Assembly (NCBI GenBank): GCA_963669285.2
Contig: CAXXSI010000022.1
Span: 558,001-622,000 of the forward strand
Direction of reading: 5' to 3'
DNA from: JAWKWH01 sp963669285
Lineage (GTDB): Bacteria; Pseudomonadota; Alphaproteobacteria; Rhizobiales; Rhizobiaceae
DNA: 64,000 nucleotides
The position numbers and the translations under genes were made by a program. How positions within the stretch are numbered: position 1 is the stretch's first letter; each line of letters begins with the position of its first letter. Shown here in pieces: positions 59,509 to 64,000 of the stretch. Below the pieces are notes generated by a model. The model saw only the letters and a program-made list of their open reading frames with translations. It did no database searches and was not told the origin of the DNA.

Positions 59509-62500
59509 ATGACGTTCAGGCTATTTTCCGACAAGCAGCGACCGGTGCATTTGGGACCCTATCCGCTGGAACGATTGCAGCGGCGTGAGACGATGCCAGA
59601 CCTGGAGGCGGTGACGCCGATGGAGGCTGTTGCCTTCCGGCGGGCCGAGGCTCCACAATCGATCGTCAATGCAATGGGCGAATATCAGGCGATGCTCGAC
59701 GCAATCCGCGACGGGCTTGTCAACAAGGCCAAATCCGAAATTCCCGATGATACCCTGGAGCGGGCAAACCACATCAAGGCGTTCGGTTATTTCTCCGATG
59801 CATCTATGGTCGGAATCTGCGAATTGCCGGATGCCGCCATTTTGGAAATGCCGTTTCGAAATCCGGATATCGACAGACTGGCGGAGGATTTAAAGACCCG
59901 GCAGACCAAGACTCTGGCTTCGGGCATCGACATGATCATGGCCGATTTGAAGGACTCGATGGAGGCGCCTCCGACCACGATTGACGGCCATAGTCATGCG
60001 GTCATCTTTGCTTATGAGTATCCGCGTGATCCGACAGAGGATGAACCGGGGTCGGGATGGATCATGGACGCGCAGGCGGCGCGGGCCAGCCTTCGTGCCT
60101 CGGAGACGGCAGTCGTCATAGCCAACTATCTTCGGTTGCTCGGTTTTGCTGCACGCGCACACACCGGATCTTCGTCGGATGCGGACCTGAACAAGCTCAC
60201 AGTTGCGGCGGGATTGGCGACCGACGAGGCAGGCCAATTGATCAATCCCTATCTGAATTCACGATTTGGCGTCGCGGCGGTTACCACCGATTGTGCGCTG
60301 GCAGCCGACAAGCCGCTAGTGCCGCTCGTCGAACAACCGCGCTCCGGGACACATGGACTGGCGTGGAAGCTGGGAAAGGGATTTGCCAAGAACGCCGGTA
60401 ATCGCGAACCATTCGCGAAGCGCCGGTTCGTCGATGGGCCACATCCCTTCGAAACACTCAAGCAAGTTGATAAGCCGACTACCTATATCGATGAAACCCG
60501 CGTTGCGCGTGTGCCCAAGCGTACCGACATGTTCGCCCGGGCGCAGTTTGGAGACATGGGCAAGGCGGTTCAGGACGGAGCGAAAGGCGGCCACTACGCA
60601 CGCAAGTCTGCACCGTCGATGGCGCAGCGCCGTGCACTTGGTGCATTTGTTCTCATTCAGGACGGTGAGCCGGCTATAAATATCGCGCCAGAAACCGGGG
60701 ATGCGCAGCGCAATGCCGACAACGTAAAGGCGGCTTCCTATTTTCTCGGCGTTGACGCGGTAGGTCTGTCTAGTTGCCCGGACTGGACCTGGTACAGCCA
60801 CGATGCGCTCGGCGAGCCGATCGAACCGCCGCACAACAATGCGATTTCGATGATCATCGATCAGGGTTACGAGACCATGGAGGGCGCGTCGGGCGATGAC
60901 TGGATTTCGGTGGCGCAGTCGATGCGTGCTTATCTGCGCTTTTCGCTGCTCGGCGGCGTGATCGCAAAGCAGATCAGGAATCTCGGTTATGAAGCGAAGG
61001 CCCACACGGTGCTGGATGGCGAAGTGCTGCAACCGCCATTGCTGTTGTTGTCGGGACTGGGAGAGGTCAGCCGTATCGGCGAAGTGATCCTCAATCCATA
61101 CCTCGGTCCGCGGCTCAAATCCGGTGTCGTGACCACAACCATGCCGATGTCCCACGACAAGCCGATCGATTTCGGCCTGCAGAATTTCTGCGAAAACTGC
61201 AACAAGTGCGCACGGGAATGCCCGTCCGGCGCCATCACCGCCGGGCCCAAGCTGATGTTCAACGGCTACGAAATTTGGAAATCCGACAGCCAGAAATGCG
61301 CCACCTACCGCATCACCACGCAGGGCGGCGCGATGTGCGGGCGCTGTATGAAAACCTGTCCCTGGAACCTGGAAGGCCTGTTTGCCGAAAAGCCGTTCCG
61401 TTGGGCGGCGATGCACATTCCTTCCGCGGCACCGTTACTGGCGAAGCTTGATGATGCTGTCGGCAATGGCGGGCTCAACCCGGTCAAGAAATGGTGGTGG
61501 GATATCGAGATTGGATCTGATGGCGGCTACCGGCCGGCCGAACATGAGGTCAATGCCCGCGATCTGCAGAAAGACCTTGATCTGCAATATGCAGACCAGA
61601 CACTTGCGGTCTATCCGGCACCGCTGGCGCCGCATCCCTGGCCATTCCCGTTTGCAATGGACCGGGAAAAGGGGATCGAGGCCTATCAGGCAATGATCAC
61701 CGCCGATGAATACAAGATCAGGCTGGAACGCGGCGACCTTGGCGGCGCCGAGCACCGATACCGGGTCGACGGCGATGCACCGGTGATCCGGGTTGAAGTC
61801 AGCCGGGTCGAGCACATGAGCGGCGATGTCGCCAAATATGAATTTCGCTCGCTTGACGGCACCGATCTGCCGCAGTGGTCGGCAGGCGCGCATCTCGACA
61901 TCGTCGTCGCGCCGGAGTTCCTGCGGCAATATTCCATGTCCGGCGACCCGGCTGACAGGACCAAGTATCAGATCGGCGTGCTGCGCGAGGATGAGGGACG
62001 GGGCGGTTCGGCACTGTTGCACCGCATCTTCACCAAGGGTCGAAAAGTCTTTGTCTCCAAACCGATCAATCACTTTCCGCTGGACGAGACCGCCAAAAGG
62101 ACGCTGCTGATGGGGGGCGGTATCGGGATTACGCCGATGATCGCGTTTGCCCATCGTCTGCATGCCATCGGCGCCGAGTTCGAGGTGCACTACTCAATCA
62201 AGTCGAGGCGCGACGGGGGATATCTGGAGGACCTCGCCTCGGTTCCGTGGAGCAACCGGGTTCACCTGCACATATCGCAGGAAGGCAGCCGGGCCGACCT
62301 TCCGCAAATATTAGGCTCATACCGCGGCGGCTGGCATGTCTATACCTGCGGACCGGACCGCTATATGGACGCGGTTGTCAGCGCGGCGGAGGCGGCCGGT
62401 TATCCCGAAGAAGCACGCCACCTGGAGTATTTCTCGGTGCCTGAACTGCCTGAATATGAGAACCATCCGTTCACACTGCGGCTGACGAAAACCGGACGTG

Positions 62501-62730
62501 ACATAGAAGTGGCGGAGGATAAATCGGCCGCAGATGCGCTGAACGAGGCGGGCTTTCATGTCGATATCAAGTGCTCCGACGGGTTGTGCGGTGTGTGCAC
62601 CTGCAAGGTCGTGTCAGGCGACATTGAACACCGCGATTTCGTGCTGTCGAGTAAGCAGCGCGAGGACACGATTATCCTTTGCCAATCGAGGGCAGCCGAG
62701 CCGGATGGTGTGATCGAGATCGATTTATAG
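59509..62730 (+). CDS. Self-sufficient reductive dehalogenase-like fusion (RdhA + FAD/NAD/2Fe-2S reductase)
   Basis: A 1073-residue two-part protein. Residues about 1-690 resemble cytosolic (NpRdhA/BhbA-like) reductive dehalogenases. An N-terminal domain that repeats the fold of the core (YFSDASMVGICELPDAA) precedes the cobalamin-binding core (YFLGVDAVGLSSCPDWTWYSHD) and two 4Fe-4S motifs: C561-x2-C564-x2-C567-x3-C571 (FCENCNKCARECP) and C610-x2-C613-x3-C617, with C597 as a candidate extra ligand. Residues about 750-1073 form a phthalate-dioxygenase-reductase-like module: RQYSMSGD (flavin), LLMGGGIGITPM (NAD), and plant-type 2Fe-2S CSDGLCGVC (C1022, C1027, C1030, C1058). Tyr429 and Lys497 are candidate catalytic residues. 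No Tat signal or rdhB-like anchor is seen, so it is cytosolic. Confidence 0.9.
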   Translation: MTFRLFSDKQRPVHLGPYPLERLQRRETMPDLEAVTPMEAVAFRRAEAPQSIVNAMGEYQAMLDAIRDGLVNKAKSEIPDDTLERANHIKAFGYFSDASMVGICELPDAAILEMPFRNPDIDRLAEDLKTRQTKTLASGIDMIMADLKDSMEAPPTTIDGHSHAVIFAYEYPRDPTEDEPGSGWIMDAQAARASLRASETAVVIANYLRLLGFAARAHTGSSSDADLNKLTVAAGLATDEAGQLINPYLNSRFGVAAVTTDCALAADKPLVPLVEQPRSGTHGLAWKLGKGFAKNAGNREPFAKRRFVDGPHPFETLKQVDKPTTYIDETRVARVPKRTDMFARAQFGDMGKAVQDGAKGGHYARKSAPSMAQRRALGAFVLIQDGEPAINIAPETGDAQRNADNVKAASYFLGVDAVGLSSCPDWTWYSHDALGEPIEPPHNNAISMIIDQGYETMEGASGDDWISVAQSMRAYLRFSLLGGVIAKQIRNLGYEAKAHTVLDGEVLQPPLLLLSGLGEVSRIGEVILNPYLGPRLKSGVVTTTMPMSHDKPIDFGLQNFCENCNKCARECPSGAITAGPKLMFNGYEIWKSDSQKCATYRITTQGGAMCGRCMKTCPWNLEGLFAEKPFRWAAMHIPSAAPLLAKLDDAVGNGGLNPVKKWWWDIEIGSDGGYRPAEHEVNARDLQKDLDLQYADQTLAVYPAPLAPHPWPFPFAMDREKGIEAYQAMITADEYKIRLERGDLGGAEHRYRVDGDAPVIRVEVSRVEHMSGDVAKYEFRSLDGTDLPQWSAGAHLDIVVAPEFLRQYSMSGDPADRTKYQIGVLREDEGRGGSALLHRIFTKGRKVFVSKPINHFPLDETAKRTLLMGGGIGITPMIAFAHRLHAIGAEFEVHYSIKSRRDGGYLEDLASVPWSNRVHLHISQEGSRADLPQILGSYRGGWHVYTCGPDRYMDAVVSAAEAAGYPEEARHLEYFSVPELPEYENHPFTLRLTKTGRDIEVAEDKSAADALNEAGFHVDIKCSDGLCGVCTCKVVSGDIEHRDFVLSSKQREDTIILCQSRAAEPDGVIEIDL

Positions 62731-62932
62731 GAGACGCAGGCGAAACACCTGCCGCACCCTGCCACGATCATTCAAAGTTTTGGCGTTTTCTTCACACTTT
62801 GTTTGCCATAAACTCCGACCAAATCCCGTCGCTTTTGGCTGCGGGCCTTGTGACCACCATCGGCGGGCTCTAGTAAGCCGTTAACCGCAATCACGCGGGA
62901 AACGATTCTCGCCGGCGTAGGGGAAAGCGCGT

Positions 62933-64000
62933 TTGAGTTTGAGGCGCACAGGATTGGCGGTCGCCGTGGCGACCAGCATCGGCTTCGCCGTCACGCCGGC
63001 GGCAGCCTTTGAGCTGTTTGGCCTGCGCCTTTTTGAGCGTGACAAACAGGACGCCGCCGAAGATGTGATCGGCGATCCGCAGAGTTATGGCGTCCAGGTC
63101 GATATTCTAGGTTCGGACGAGACGGTCACCGGTGCGCTGAACGGTGCTTCGCTGCTGGTAGCCGATCAGGACAAACCGGCCTCCGGCGCGGCCGGTCTCA
63201 TTGCCAAGGCACGAGCCGATTACCAACGCCTGCTGGCCGCTCTTTACACCGAAGGCTACTACGGCGGCTCCATCTCGATACTGATCGATGGACGCGAAGC
63301 TGGTCAACTCGCGCCCGACGCATCGCTGGCCGATCCGGCGAATGTTCAGATTTCCGTTGACCCCGGACCGCAATTCACGTTTGGCAGGGCCGAGATCGTC
63401 AACCGCGCGCCGCCGACCGATGATCCCGACGACCGGGTTGCTTCACCTGAAGACGAAGGATTTGCGGCCGGTGAGATTGCGCGCTCGGGAGCGATCAGGC
63501 GGGCCGGGCGTCTGGCTGTTGAAGCATGGCGGCAGCAAGGCCACGCCAAAGCGCAAGTCACAGAAAAGCGCGTTGAAGCCGCCCACAATCAAAACCTGCT
63601 TGACACGATCCTTACCATTCGTCCGGGGCGAAAGGCTTATTACGGACCCGTAACGATTGAGGGCAATGATCGGATGGATCCGGATTTCATCGCCTATATG
63701 GCCGATCTGCCGGCGGGCGGTGAATATGATCCAGACGACCTGAAAAGGGCGGAAGAACGCCTGGCCAGGCTCGGCGTGTTTGCCTCGGCGCGTGCCGATG
63801 AAGCCGATACAATCAGCCCGGGCGGCGCATTGCCGATTTCGTTCATCGTTCAGGAGCGCCTGGCAAGGCGGTTTGGGATAGGCGGGACGCTGTCCACGGT
63901 TGATGGTGTGGGTATCCAGGCTTTCTGGCAGCACCGAAATCTGTTCGGCAAGGCCGAGCAACTGAAACTTGAAGGCACGGTCTCCAATATCGGCAACAGT
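62933..64000 (+). CDS. tamA: TamA/Omp85-family outer-membrane assembly protein (partial, C-terminus outside window)
   Basis: Starting at TTG 62933 (AGGGGAAAG upstream), the frame stays open to the last base. A signal peptide (VAVATSIGFAVTPAAAFELFG) precedes POTRA-type repeats: LYTEGYYGGSISILIDG, PQFTFGRAEI, AWRQQGHAKAQVTEKRVE, then GPVTIEGNDRMDPDFIAYMADLPAGGEYDPDDLKRAEERLARLGVFASARAD. The beta-barrel begins near RRFGIGGTLSTVDGVGIQAFWQHRNLFGKAEQLKLEG. This is the order of TamA of the translocation and assembly module. tamB would be expected downstream of the window. Confidence 0.88.
   Translation, partial: MSLRRTGLAVAVATSIGFAVTPAAAFELFGLRLFERDKQDAAEDVIGDPQSYGVQVDILGSDETVTGALNGASLLVADQDKPASGAAGLIAKARADYQRLLAALYTEGYYGGSISILIDGREAGQLAPDASLADPANVQISVDPGPQFTFGRAEIVNRAPPTDDPDDRVASPEDEGFAAGEIARSGAIRRAGRLAVEAWRQQGHAKAQVTEKRVEAAHNQNLLDTILTIRPGRKAYYGPVTIEGNDRMDPDFIAYMADLPAGGEYDPDDLKRAEERLARLGVFASARADEADTISPGGALPISFIVQERLARRFGIGGTLSTVDGVGIQAFWQHRNLFGKAEQLKLEGTVSNIGNS

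Noticed and set aside
59509..62730. QueG (epoxyqueuosine reductase) as the identity of the cobalamin/4Fe-4S module.
   Set aside because: QueG is about 350-380 residues and is not fused to a flavin/2Fe-2S reductase; the length, duplicated N-terminal part and fused reductase fit the BhbA-like dehalogenase type better, though the folds are related.
1..64000. CRISPR arrays, tRNA or rRNA genes, insertion sequences and integrases.
   Set aside because: No regularly spaced repeats with spacers, no cloverleaf-like or rRNA-like sequence, and no transposase or integrase motifs were recognised on either strand by eye.

Overview
The window looks like a chromosomal segment of an aerobic alphaproteobacterium of the Hyphomicrobiales type (Hoeflea/Nitratireductor/Mesorhizobium-like). 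This rests on gene content: an RpoE-ChrR sigma/anti-sigma pair, a DUF1476 (ATP synthase zeta-type) protein, the purC-purS-purQ order, a CpaE-like ATPase, aerobic CO-dehydrogenase-type maturation genes and coding density. No rRNA, tRNA, CRISPR array or insertion sequence was recognised. Small open frames without an ATG were judged by hand, so a few starts are uncertain and are flagged.

Layout. 1-2005 (minus): cofE (runs off the left edge) and cofD of coenzyme F420 synthesis, then a TetR regulator. 2190-14129 (plus): a tightly packed catabolic operon made of acyl-CoA ligase, alpha/beta hydrolase, F420-dependent LLM oxidoreductase, SDR, amidase, enoyl-CoA hydratase, MaoC-type hydratase and a complete Liv-type ABC importer with fused LivH-LivM. 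The neighbourhood suggests uptake and CoA-dependent breakdown of an unknown carboxylate or amide with an F420-dependent step. 14173-15052: a small two-gene unit with its own AT-rich promoter and a nucleoside-transferase/TIR-like protein. 15216-32052: lepA, an XRE regulator, small membrane proteins, two paralogous winged-helix/TPR regulators, a racemase-like protein lacking both catalytic cysteines, an ArsR/SRPBCC pair, a chromate transporter, a CpaE-like ATPase, a CobW-amidohydrolase pair, a methyltransferase and cysK.

32209-44674: arsC, purine genes (purQ, purS, purC, purB), DUF1476, an HpcH-type aldolase, hydrolases, a CBS protein, a class II aldolase, a P1 peptidase and an orphan periplasmic binding protein. 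44834-50191 (plus): flavin reductase, MoxR ATPase, VWA protein, two XdhC-type proteins and a MoeA/MobA-like fusion, i.e. a maturation set for a CO-dehydrogenase/xanthine-dehydrogenase family molybdoenzyme whose structural genes are not here. 50649-53193: five secreted proteins, three of them paralogous two-cysteine pilin/spore-coat-U-like proteins, with a chaperone-like protein but no usher.

53426-59383: an enolase-superfamily enzyme and an RpoE-ChrR stress regulon. The ECF sigma operon (rpoE-chrR-SDR, minus) and the FAD oxidoreductase-DUF1365-DUF3833 operon (plus) converge, and both carry the same promoter, TGATCC-N16-CGTAAC. 59509-62730 encodes a 1073-residue fusion of a cobalamin/4Fe-4S reductive dehalogenase-like module with a flavin/NAD/2Fe-2S reductase, the self-sufficient cytosolic (BhbA-like) architecture. 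The right edge holds the start of a TamA/Omp85 protein.

A recurring technical feature is single-base frame breaks (mostly one extra base in a short homopolymer) in otherwise well-conserved genes, including purC. They are better explained by sequence or assembly errors than by gene decay, and affected genes are annotated across the break.
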